The notes beneath the pieces are model-generated. The model did not search any database and was not told the DNA's origin. It worked only from the letters and a program-made list of their open reading frames with translations. A program made the translations under genes and the position numbers. This document shows positions 7,171 to 15,922 of a stretch of DNA of 25,551 nt, in pieces (position 1 is the stretch's first letter; each line of letters opens with the position of its first letter). The stretch is from a virus: positions 1-25,551 of the IMG/VR virus record IMGVR_UViG_3300010883_000405; one strand, 5' to 3'.

Positions 7171-8142
7171 ATGATTAATACAGTTAGAAATACTGTTCTG
7201 TCTATACTTAATAAGAATAATTACGGATATCTCTCTCCTTCCGATTTTAATCTGTTTTCAAAGCAGGCGCAGTTAGAGATATTTGAAAGTTATTTCTCTC
7301 AATATAATACTCAGATAAATAAAGAGAACGCCCGCCTATCAGGTTCAGGCATTGCAAATTTATCAAAGAGTATTGAAGAGTCTATGGATTTATTTTCCAT
7401 GACTAAAGGACTGAATGTAAACACCTCGGTTGCGGGCTCATATTTTATGCCTTCGTTATTAACTACAGGAGACGACTATTACTTTCTTAATAAAGTTTTG
7501 GTATATAAAGATATAATTGTTTCGGGAAGCACCACTACTTTTAATGCATTAGGAACTAGATTGATAGATGGTTCCGCGACATTTATTGCTGCAGGCGTAG
7601 CAGTAGGAGATATTGTAGCAGTAGAAACCGTGAAAGGAGTGGTATATGGTACGGTAACTTTAGTAAATAGTGAAACAGAACTTACCACTTCATCAGATGC
7701 ATTTACTGCTGCCGGACTTTCATATGCTATTATTAAAGCAGGAACACAAAAAAACGAGGCAGAGAAAGTAACACATAGTAAGATAACAATGCTTAACAAC
7801 TCTATCTATACCGCTCCTTCTACTACGTACCCATCATATACCTCTGAAGAAGAGTTGCTTCAAATTTATCCCAATACAATTTCAACTGTAGGACGTACAG
7901 TAGCTCAGTACTTTAGATATCCCAAGACACCGAAATGGACATACATGTCCGTAGGTACGGGAGGCGAGCCTGTCTTTGACCAATCTCAAGCAGACTATCA
8001 AGATTTTGAAATCCCACTAGATGATGAGAACAACTTAATTATGATTATACTAAAGTATGCAGGTATAAGTATAAGAGAAGCTGATGTGTATACATTTGCC
8101 AAGGATGGAGAAGCTAAGGAAACCCAACAAGAAGCAGGATAA
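7171..8142 (+). CDS. Probable head-tail connector or ring protein
   Basis: A 323-residue protein immediately upstream of, and overlapping by one base (TAATG), the gp4-like tail gene. Residues 1-75 form a helical N-terminus (TVRNTVLSILNKNNYGYLSP, then FNLFSKQAQLEIFESYF) of a type I associate with structural proteins in crAss-like phages. Residues about 125-190 are a beta-rich Ala/Val/Thr/Gly segment that resembles a self-contained inserted module (DGSATFIAAGVAVGDIVAV). The C-terminal part returns to a mixed fold ending in a polar Gln/Glu tail. The gene's place between head and tail genes suggests an adaptor that joins portal and tail. No catalytic motif is seen. The precise ring it forms cannot be judged from sequence alone. 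Confidence 0.6.
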   Translation: MINTVRNTVLSILNKNNYGYLSPSDFNLFSKQAQLEIFESYFSQYNTQINKENARLSGSGIANLSKSIEESMDLFSMTKGLNVNTSVAGSYFMPSLLTTGDDYYFLNKVLVYKDIIVSGSTTTFNALGTRLIDGSATFIAAGVAVGDIVAVETVKGVVYGTVTLVNSETELTTSSDAFTAAGLSYAIIKAGTQKNEAEKVTHSKITMLNNSIYTAPSTTYPSYTSEEELLQIYPNTISTVGRTVAQYFRYPKTPKWTYMSVGTGGEPVFDQSQADYQDFEIPLDDENNLIMIILKYAGISIREADVYTFAKDGEAKETQQEAG

Positions 8143-9071
8143 TGTCATATATTACTCAGTATAAATATTATGAAAATGAAGGCGTAGTTCGTGAAGATGC
8201 TAATTGGGGTTCTTACCAATATGTATCTCTGTACGATATCGTAAACAACTTCATGTTAATGTATTCCGGGAATCATAACATTGTAAACAATGAGGAAAGA
8301 TTTAAGGTTTTGTTCCATGCTAAACGCGCGGTACAAGAATTAAACTATGATGCCTTTAAGGAAATAAAAGTCTTAGAGCTAGACGTTACAGACCAATACC
8401 GATTTGTCTTACCCTCTGACTATGTTAATTGGGTTCGTGTATCTGCATATGTAAATGGATATCTATACCAACTTACAGAAAATATTCAGGTCCAATATGC
8501 TCAGGCATATCTACAGGATAATACCGGAAAGATTTTATTCGACGTTGACGGCAAGGCATTGAGTCCTGAGTTTTCAGAAATAGACTTAGCAAGGATTCAA
8601 GGAACAAGACCTAGTATTTACCTTAACCAAGGTCATCAGTTCGACGGGATGGAAGGGTACTTTGTAGATGGGCAGTGGTTTTTCAACACTCCGTTTGGGG
8701 TGGGAGGTTTTTTCGGTTTAAATACTGAGACAGCAAATGTTAACCCCACCTTCTCTATAGATAAAACTATGGGCTGTATAAATTTTAGCTCTAACATTGG
8801 AACAAACTCGGTCATATTAGAGTACGTTTCAGATGGCATGGAGAATGGAGATGACTCAAAGGTTACTGTTAATAAAATGTTTGAGGATTATATATATGCA
8901 TATATAGAATTTGCTATTATAAATAGCAAGTTAAATGTACAAGAATATATTATACGTCGAGCTGCAAAAAGAAAGAGTGCGCTTTTAAGAAACGCAAAAA
9001 TCAGACTTAGTAATATTCATCCGGGGCGTTTGTTAATGAACATACGTGGAGTGGATAAGTGGATAAAATAG
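8142..9071 (+). CDS. Tail tubular protein, P22 gp4-like, crAss-like type
   Basis: A 309-residue protein. Residues about 28-75 (YDIVNNFMLMYSG, then FKVLFHAKRAVQELNYDAFK) form the helical core seen in gp4/gp11-type connector proteins, and the following strand segment LELDVTDQYRFVLPSDYVNW is a recognisable feature of crAss-like versions. The central part is strand-rich with a Gly/Phe loop (GVGGFFGLN). The C-terminal region is basic and helical (RRAAKRKSALLRNAKIRLSN). Such proteins form a ring beneath the portal that seals packaged DNA and carries the tail. The start overlaps the previous stop by one base and the next gene begins one base after its stop, so the three are likely translated together. 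Confidence 0.78.
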   Translation: MSYITQYKYYENEGVVREDANWGSYQYVSLYDIVNNFMLMYSGNHNIVNNEERFKVLFHAKRAVQELNYDAFKEIKVLELDVTDQYRFVLPSDYVNWVRVSAYVNGYLYQLTENIQVQYAQAYLQDNTGKILFDVDGKALSPEFSEIDLARIQGTRPSIYLNQGHQFDGMEGYFVDGQWFFNTPFGVGGFFGLNTETANVNPTFSIDKTMGCINFSSNIGTNSVILEYVSDGMENGDDSKVTVNKMFEDYIYAYIEFAIINSKLNVQEYIIRRAAKRKSALLRNAKIRLSNIHPGRLLMNIRGVDKWIK

Positions 9072-9072
9072 A

Positions 9073-12000
9073 ATGACAAAGTATACAAGGAATTTTACTG
9101 CGGGGAAAATGAACAAGGAAATAGACGAGCGTCTACTTCCTAACGGGGAGTATATAGATGCTCAAAATATTCGTATTGGTTCTACTGAGGAAGATGAGTT
9201 GGGAGTAGTAGAGAATTCTTTAGGTAACGTCCTTGTTGCCGAATTAAACTATGGGGGAGTTGCCCTTAGCAACAACGCTCTATGTATAGGTGCATATGAA
9301 GATGGAACTAATGAAACTATATATTGGTTTGTTCACGACTCTTCTTTTACAGGTTCTTCTGTAACTAATAAACTAGACCTTATTGTTTCGTGGAATTCAG
9401 AATCTAACACTATTACATACCACGTCGTTAGTATGGACGACGGAGGAGGTTCCGACACAACTTTAAACTTTAATCCTACATATCTAATTACAGGAGTAGA
9501 TTTGATAGAGAACCTGTTATTTTTTACGGACAACTATAACGCTCCAAGAAAGATTAATATAACTAAAGGATATGAGGTTCCTAATGCGGGAGATATCGAT
9601 CAATTTTCTAGTGACGAGATTTTAGTTATAAGGAAGCCTCCTAGTGAAAGTCCTACTGTATTTTCTCAAGTGAGTCCCACTATTACTTCGGACTATATGG
9701 AGGAAAGGTTTATATGTTTTGGTTATAGGTGGAGATATGACGATAACGAATACTCCGCTACGTCTCAATTTTCCACTCCTGCTTTCGCCCCTTCAAACTT
9801 TGACTTTAACCCGGATAGTTTTTTAAATGAGGGGATGGTTAATATATATAACAGAGCCCGCGTCACTGTTAAAACAGGAAGCTCTCTTGTTAAAGGAATT
9901 GACGTCCTATGGAAAGACGCCGGCGACCCTACCATTAAAGTCCTAGAGAAATTAGATAAGGCCGATTTAGGTATACCTGACAATCAGGATTATACCGTAC
10001 CCTTTTCCGATAGAAAAATCTTTACTATTCTTCCTGAGTCAGAGATTCTTAGATTGTATGACAATGTCCCTCGCCTTTCTCAAGCTTCAACTATTATGGG
10101 GAATAGGCTGATGTATGGAAACTATCTTGAGGGCTATGACCTTATAGATAGAAACAGCAATAAGACAAGACTTGAGTATTGGGTAGAGGGTCAAACTAAA
10201 GATTTTGGAGTTGTTTCTTTAGGCGCATCTGATATGACACTCGGAGACGTTTCTTATTCTATAAATCCTATAGCTTCAGTTACCATACCTAACGCAAAGG
10301 CTTCTTTTGATATGTCTTCGGTGGCAATAAATCCTAATGGGACAAGTGCTCTTTATATAGGAACCACACTAACTTTTACATTTGTCTTCGAGCACAACTC
10401 CTTTAATGTAAACCCTGTTGGAACTCCAATCCCGGGACAAGAAAACTTAAACAATAGTAGTTGGTCGCTAACATTTGAATATATATGTCCAAGAAGTTTT
10501 TCTTCTTTAACCGATTTAGTTTCTGACTCTTCTTGGGCTACCGCTATCGGTACGTCGGCAAATATTAAACCTATGTGGGGCAATGGAGGTCCTGACTCTT
10601 GTGACGGAGCTACCTTTACAGATTTCTTCAACTGCACCCTCCTAAATAACTTGGGTGTATACTCTCCTCTTACGAGTGGAATAACTGCAGACGCTGAACC
10701 TATTTCTACTTCTATATTAGGTAATACAATATCTTTCTCTTTCCCTGCCGTGCGCTTAGTAGATGTTTTTGCCGCCCCTACAGTAAATGTTTACGAGTAT
10801 TATAACTTAACTGATACAGAAGCAACTTTTTCTACAACAGACGACTCCTCAAGCTTACATAGCAATAGGGGATACGAAGTGGGGATGGTATATATGGACG
10901 AGTATAATAGGTCTACTACCGCCCTTGTAAGCGAAACAAATACTATTCATATCCCATGTAAATATAGTGATTTAAAAAACTCTATCCGAGCATATATCCC
11001 TCCCTCACAGATAGCGCCTTCATGGGCAAAAAGATATAAGTTTGTTGTCAAGCCTGACAAGCAGAAATTTGACACTATAATGTCTAATTTTTCTTTTGTA
11101 GATAATGTAAACGGTAAGGTATACATACTCTTAGAGGGAGAAAATGCTCGTAAAGTACAGGAGGGAGATAGGCTGCAGGTAAAGCGAGATATGGCAGGAG
11201 AGCTAAACTCTTGTTCCACTGTTACAGTCCTTGAGAAGAAGGCTATATCAGGAGAAGAAGCCTTGGTAATTGACGGGGATGGAAATATGCCTTCGGGGGC
11301 ATATATGATTGTAAAGAGTGGACAGCTTTCTTTTCAGATGCCTCCGGGTAGCATTGTAGATTTTGGTACTGTTAACGCAGAAACTAATTGTGATAAATCC
11401 TATGCTTTTGTATGGTATCCTGTAGCGGTGAATAGTGGCGTTGGGATGGGTTTGCCATATACCATTCCATCCAACTCGCGTATTACTTTTAATTTTGAAT
11501 TTACCCGACAAGGAAGAAAAGATGGCGCACTATGTGAGCCTCGTGAATATTTTCTTGAACAGACATATACTTCAGCAAATAACTATGGTAGTTTTGAAGA
11601 TTGGTTTAAAGACTCTAATATTGGAAACACTTTAAATCAAGGTAGTTGGGGAGATACCGGCGGCAACGATGGAAATAATTACTTTACTAACACCAATTAT
11701 ATTTCAGACGAACCTTTAGGAGGGACATTTTGTGAGGGAAGAAATGGAGGTTTTGCAGATGGATACAGGGGGTTTGGAAAAGAAAACAGTTCTATTATAG
11801 CTTGGACAGATAACATATCGGGCGGCAGCGGGGATATTCAATATCGTTTTGTAACAGGCACGAATGCGCTTTTACCATCTAAATATTTAGCAATCAGGAG
11901 TACGATATCTTGTGGCTCAAAAGATAAGAGAACTGCAAAAATGAAGGTAAACATTAAAGTCCTTCGTGCTGATAATCTTTTTGTTTTTGAGACGATGCCC

Positions 12001-14538
12001 GACGATGCTAATCCTGATTTATTTTATGAGGGGGCAGACTCATACGCTGTAAAAAGCGACGGGACACATGATGGAAATATACAGAATCAAACGGGAAGTC
12101 AGGCGGCTATTATAGACTTAGATTTCTTTAACTGTTATTCATTTGGGAACGGAGTAGAAAGCTACAAGATTCGTGACTCGGTCGCGGGGAAAGATTTCTT
12201 ACTTGGGAATAGAGCCACCGCTACAGCGGGGCAAGACTACAAAGAGATAAGAAGAATTGCGGATATAACATATAGCGGAGTATACAATCAAGAAAGTAAC
12301 GTTAATAAAACAAACGAGTTTAACCTTGGGCTTCTAAACTTTAAACCTTTAGAGCAGTCCTTTGGTTCTATTCAAAAAATGTTTGCTAGAGAAACGGACG
12401 TCTTAGTATTACAACAAGATAAAATCTCATATATTCTTGCAGGAAAAAATTTACTTTCTGACGCCTCAGGCGGAGGAACTATCGCATCTATCCCGGAGGT
12501 TCTAGGAACTCAGATAGCTCGCACTGAAGAGTTTGGTATATCAGACAACCCGGAAAGTTTTGCTTCTTTTGGGTATGACAAATATTTTACTGACGCTAAG
12601 CGTGGCTCGGTACTGCAACTAAGGGGGACCTCAGCTCAGAACGAAACCCTTACCGTAGTTTCAGAAGCTAATATGTCCCCTTGGTTTAGGGAGCTTTTCC
12701 AAAGCTCGTTCAACTATCAAAAGCTTGGGGGATATGACCCCTACTCAGATGAGTATGTTTTATCTGCATCAACTAGGAAGTTACCTGTAGATATCCCATG
12801 CCTTGACTGCGGTACAGTTCAAACATATCTAATTACACCTTCTACTCCTATATCCTATTGTGTCAATGTAGGAGAGATAAGTGAAAATTTCGTTGTGTCA
12901 TATACCTTTGCTTCTGCAGGTACGGCAACAGTTAATGTTTCATATGACTCTGTGACATATACAACAGGAAACGTCACTACAGACGGTACTTTAACAATAC
13001 CTAAGACAAAACCTAAGCCTACTATAGCTACTATAACTCTTCAGTCTACTGAGCCGGTAAGTTTAACGGTAGTCGTAGCGTGTCCCGTAGGTACTCCTCT
13101 TACCGTTATAGAGGTTTGTGTTACAAGTAAAAATGATGAGGGTAAGCTTATCCATAATCAATTTAACTTCTCTGATTCAGGGTATGTTTCCCCCCTTACA
13201 TCATCACAGATTCAGTTTGCCGACCCTTGGACTAACCCTATTATTTCTCAATATGACACACACGTTGGTCTTCAAGGTGAGAATATATTTCCTAGCGACG
13301 GGGCAACAGTAGATATTACTTCTACGCAAATAGGTGACGACACCTATACGCCTGCTTTACCTGATGAGTTGAGCTATTTAAGAACCTCAGCTTTTTATGC
13401 TAATACCTTAACCGATATAAGCGCGTTGCTTCTTTTAGTAAATGCTACTGCCCTTACAACATCTCCTACTACTATTACAGGAGACTTCACTATGCCTGCA
13501 GGAGCGGACGAGTATCTGTATATTATTTATGATTATAGAGATAGAACAGAGGTCACAAATTTATGCTTCGCTGCAACAGCGGCAGATGCATGTTGTGGAT
13601 GTGTGCCTTCAGGAACATACTATTTAAACGGAGCTACCCTGATTACCTCTACTGCGATATTTTCAGATAGCACTCTTACCACAGCGGCGGCCAATGGATT
13701 CTATTCCGACGGACAGTATGTAGTCGAACAAACCGGCGCTCCTTCTGCTCCGATTTTAAGTTTATGGACAGGATGTCCTTCGTGTGTTCCCTTCTGTGAT
13801 GTAGATATTGCATCAATTGTACAAGGGCTTGGAGGTATATATAAGATGGCATACGATGTGGGCACAAGCGGAAATGCGTGTGTAGTTGTAACCTTTACTC
13901 CGAACTCAATACCTAATGGTATAAAAGTTACCGCCGGAGGGCCAAGTAATTTGATTGATTTTAAATTGTCTTCCGAAAACTTCGGGAAACTAGAGTCTAC
14001 CTCCGGTAACTATACCTTATGTGGTACGGCAAGCTCAGCCTGTATTACTACTCCTGACACCACATCTTATAGTGTATTCGATTGGGAGAATGGAAATTGG
14101 ATAAATTCGGGAACTCCTCAAAATGCAACCCTTGAGGCAGGAGACGAACAATATACAGTCTCTCCTCCCGGTAAATGTAGTATGGTCATACCATCATATA
14201 CACCTGTATCTACTTTCGGCACACTGAACGTGGAGGTTATTTCTCCATGTCTACAAGACTCACCCTCATGGTCAGTCTCGGTACAGTGCCCTGCCCTTAT
14301 ACCTGCTACCAATACATCTAGCGTTAACTCAACATCTGTTGGTGCATGTGGTCTTCCTACAGGTACAGACCACTACTTTGTGGCTGCTGATGGAACAATA
14401 GGTGGAGCTCCTACCTTGTATGCATTTGTATTCACAGATAACTATGGCCTTACTCCGGCGGGAGATGGATGGATTGCTTATTTCACTAATAAGTTTCAGA
14501 TTTCGGACGGGATTATTATAGCGACAGGAGCCTGTTAA
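9073..14538 (+). CDS. Very large tail stabilisation protein, P22 gp10-like, with Cys-rich C-terminal extension
   Basis: An 1821-residue protein, several times longer than P22 gp10. The opening (RNFTAGKMNKEIDERLLPNG, then EYIDAQNIRIG) is the N-terminal signature of the gp10-like family: the tail hub that plugs the portal and connects to fibres. Strand-rich repeats continue to about residue 1235, where GGYDPYSDEYVLS marks the usual end of the conserved core. Beyond lies an extension with Cys clusters: CLDC near 1243, CCGC near 1506, then CPSC and related pairs. It includes a domain around ELSYLRTSAFY and YLYIIYDYRDR and two copies of a small module (YYLNG near 1516 and DHYFVAADG near 1770). The gene follows the gp4-like gene by one base. 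The tail role is confident; the function of the extension is not known. Confidence 0.78.
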   Translation: MTKYTRNFTAGKMNKEIDERLLPNGEYIDAQNIRIGSTEEDELGVVENSLGNVLVAELNYGGVALSNNALCIGAYEDGTNETIYWFVHDSSFTGSSVTNKLDLIVSWNSESNTITYHVVSMDDGGGSDTTLNFNPTYLITGVDLIENLLFFTDNYNAPRKINITKGYEVPNAGDIDQFSSDEILVIRKPPSESPTVFSQVSPTITSDYMEERFICFGYRWRYDDNEYSATSQFSTPAFAPSNFDFNPDSFLNEGMVNIYNRARVTVKTGSSLVKGIDVLWKDAGDPTIKVLEKLDKADLGIPDNQDYTVPFSDRKIFTILPESEILRLYDNVPRLSQASTIMGNRLMYGNYLEGYDLIDRNSNKTRLEYWVEGQTKDFGVVSLGASDMTLGDVSYSINPIASVTIPNAKASFDMSSVAINPNGTSALYIGTTLTFTFVFEHNSFNVNPVGTPIPGQENLNNSSWSLTFEYICPRSFSSLTDLVSDSSWATAIGTSANIKPMWGNGGPDSCDGATFTDFFNCTLLNNLGVYSPLTSGITADAEPISTSILGNTISFSFPAVRLVDVFAAPTVNVYEYYNLTDTEATFSTTDDSSSLHSNRGYEVGMVYMDEYNRSTTALVSETNTIHIPCKYSDLKNSIRAYIPPSQIAPSWAKRYKFVVKPDKQKFDTIMSNFSFVDNVNGKVYILLEGENARKVQEGDRLQVKRDMAGELNSCSTVTVLEKKAISGEEALVIDGDGNMPSGAYMIVKSGQLSFQMPPGSIVDFGTVNAETNCDKSYAFVWYPVAVNSGVGMGLPYTIPSNSRITFNFEFTRQGRKDGALCEPREYFLEQTYTSANNYGSFEDWFKDSNIGNTLNQGSWGDTGGNDGNNYFTNTNYISDEPLGGTFCEGRNGGFADGYRGFGKENSSIIAWTDNISGGSGDIQYRFVTGTNALLPSKYLAIRSTISCGSKDKRTAKMKVNIKVLRADNLFVFETMPDDANPDLFYEGADSYAVKSDGTHDGNIQNQTGSQAAIIDLDFFNCYSFGNGVESYKIRDSVAGKDFLLGNRATATAGQDYKEIRRIADITYSGVYNQESNVNKTNEFNLGLLNFKPLEQSFGSIQKMFARETDVLVLQQDKISYILAGKNLLSDASGGGTIASIPEVLGTQIARTEEFGISDNPESFASFGYDKYFTDAKRGSVLQLRGTSAQNETLTVVSEANMSPWFRELFQSSFNYQKLGGYDPYSDEYVLSASTRKLPVDIPCLDCGTVQTYLITPSTPISYCVNVGEISENFVVSYTFASAGTATVNVSYDSVTYTTGNVTTDGTLTIPKTKPKPTIATITLQSTEPVSLTVVVACPVGTPLTVIEVCVTSKNDEGKLIHNQFNFSDSGYVSPLTSSQIQFADPWTNPIISQYDTHVGLQGENIFPSDGATVDITSTQIGDDTYTPALPDELSYLRTSAFYANTLTDISALLLLVNATALTTSPTTITGDFTMPAGADEYLYIIYDYRDRTEVTNLCFAATAADACCGCVPSGTYYLNGATLITSTAIFSDSTLTTAAANGFYSDGQYVVEQTGAPSAPILSLWTGCPSCVPFCDVDIASIVQGLGGIYKMAYDVGTSGNACVVVTFTPNSIPNGIKVTAGGPSNLIDFKLSSENFGKLESTSGNYTLCGTASSACITTPDTTSYSVFDWENGNWINSGTPQNATLEAGDEQYTVSPPGKCSMVIPSYTPVSTFGTLNVEVISPCLQDSPSWSVSVQCPALIPATNTSSVNSTSVGACGLPTGTDHYFVAADGTIGGAPTLYAFVFTDNYGLTPAGDGWIAYFTNKFQISDGIIIATGAC

Positions 14539-14552
14539 ATTATATATAAAAA

Positions 14553-15383
14553 ATGGCACAAGACGTAAGTTTACCAAAGACGCTAACCTATGACCATGAC
14601 AAAAGGGTAATGGGGTGGCCTTCGTTTTATTCATATCATCCGGATTGGATGGTGGGGATGAACAACTTTTTCTATACGTTCTATAGGGGCAGACTATATA
14701 AACATAATTCTAACCTAAACCGTAATCGTTTTTACGAAGTAGATAACGATGCATCTATAACCACTGTTTTTAATGACGGGACGTTAGACAATAAGATATT
14801 TAAAACTATTGCTTTGCAGGGAACAAATCCTTGGACAGCTACTATTACTAGTGATATACAATACACAGGTACTATCGAGGATACGTGGTTTGAAAAGAAA
14901 GAGGGGGTATGGTTTGCGTTTGTAAGGAATACGGGAGAGACTCCCGCGACAGATGCAAACTATGCTTTGCGTTCAGTAAATGGTATTGCTAACAGTACAT
15001 CCATGGACGCTTCGACACCTTCCGCTGTACTTGTAAACTACGATGTTAACGCACAAGTAAGTGGCATTATTAGTATTGGAGATTTATTATACTATGGAAC
15101 AATCCCTACGCCTCCTGCAAACCTCACGCCTATTTTATGCGGCAAGGTTACGGGTATTAATGTAGACCTACGTGCGGGAGTAAATCAGCTAGTCGTTGAT
15201 ACCACTATTACAGGAGGTGCTTTACCTACTGCACAAGTTCTATATTACCTATATGTCAAAGACTCTATTGCAGAATCTCACGGGGTACTAGGTCACTTTG
15301 CAAAAGTTACCTTAACCAATACTTCCGACACACAAATGGAATTGTTTGTTGTACAGGCAGACGCTATGAAGAGTTTCCCATAG
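14553..15383 (+). CDS. Tail-associated protein, probably linked to the stabilisation protein
   Basis: A 276-residue protein beginning 14 bases after the stabilisation-protein stop. Residues about 20-95 (GWPSFYSYHPDWMVGMNNFF, then GRLYKHN, NRFYEV and a beta-strand run up to FKTIALQG) are of a type that I recall as part of the large tail stabilisation proteins in other crAss-like phages, here encoded separately. Residues about 95-270 are strand-rich and polar (DTWFEKKEGVWFAFVRNTGE and later beta segments). No stop-codon readthrough or frameshift signal is visible between the two genes. The likely role is a separate subunit of the tail hub or of fibre attachment. The family link is from memory and needs a profile search. 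Confidence 0.58.
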   Translation: MAQDVSLPKTLTYDHDKRVMGWPSFYSYHPDWMVGMNNFFYTFYRGRLYKHNSNLNRNRFYEVDNDASITTVFNDGTLDNKIFKTIALQGTNPWTATITSDIQYTGTIEDTWFEKKEGVWFAFVRNTGETPATDANYALRSVNGIANSTSMDASTPSAVLVNYDVNAQVSGIISIGDLLYYGTIPTPPANLTPILCGKVTGINVDLRAGVNQLVVDTTITGGALPTAQVLYYLYVKDSIAESHGVLGHFAKVTLTNTSDTQMELFVVQADAMKSFP

Positions 15384-15389
15384 TTTTAG

Positions 15390-15397
15390 TATCTTTG
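15390..15397 (+). promoter_or_regulatory. Bacteroidota-type -7 promoter box, near-leaderless
   Basis: TATCTTTG lies six bases after the preceding stop and three bases before the ATG at 15401 (six before the ATG at 15404). A short T-rich stretch (TTTTAG) precedes it, with no terminator hairpin. Transcripts would start at or near the start codon. This matches the other three boxes and allows separate expression of the cupin-like gene and downstream cargo genes. Confidence 0.65.
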
Positions 15398-15400
15398 TGG

Positions 15401-15922
15401 ATGATGGAAAATAAAAATCTTCCTATTCAAATACTAACTGATGTCGCAAGTGGACGAGGTTTATTATGGGAAAAAATCTCCGCATTCCGAGAATCCATAA
15501 ACAAACTCCCGGGTTCTCTTTCTCATAAAGTAGGGACTCCTCAATCTAAAGCTCTGCAGTCTGTGTTACCTTTGAAGCATAATTTCGAGGGCGGTCTATA
15601 TACTAGAGAGCTTTCTCTCCCTAAAGGAAGGATGATAATAAGTATGATTCATAAACAACAACACCCCTCTTTCCTTCTTAAGGGCAAGGTCTCATATATA
15701 GCAGACAATGGGGATGTTAAAACTATCTCTGCCCCACATACAGTCTTCACACAGGTAGGCGCACAAAGAGTTATCTACCCACATGAGGATAGTATATGGG
15801 CATGTGTGTATAAAACTGAGGCCACTAATGTCGAGGATGCCGAACTCGAAATCTACGTAGAAGACTTTGAAAAATTAGGGCACGAAGTAATTAATGAAAT
15901 AATGGAACAATGTCAGCAGTAA
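15401..15922 (+). CDS. Cupin-like small phage protein
   Basis: A 173-residue protein, starting at ATG 15401 (15404 is an adjacent alternative). The upstream TTG at 15395 lies inside the promoter box and cannot be the start. The core resembles a cupin beta-barrel. Motif 1 is PKGRMIISMIHKQQHPSFLL, with His84 and His88 followed by KGKVSY. Motif 2 is around TQVGAQRVIYPHEDSIW. Similar small proteins with an HK-x-x-H-P pattern occur in tail regions of many phages, generally without known function. The His-x3-His spacing differs from the standard cupin HxH, so metal binding is possible but unproven. The last 13 bases overlap the next gene, which suggests coupled translation. Confidence 0.66.
   Translation: MMENKNLPIQILTDVASGRGLLWEKISAFRESINKLPGSLSHKVGTPQSKALQSVLPLKHNFEGGLYTRELSLPKGRMIISMIHKQQHPSFLLKGKVSYIADNGDVKTISAPHTVFTQVGAQRVIYPHEDSIWACVYKTEATNVEDAELEIYVEDFEKLGHEVINEIMEQCQQ

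Noticed and set aside
15395-15922. TTG start at 15395 for the cupin-like gene
   Set aside because: The TTG is part of the TATCTTTG promoter box; the ATG codons at 15401 and 15404 are better starts.
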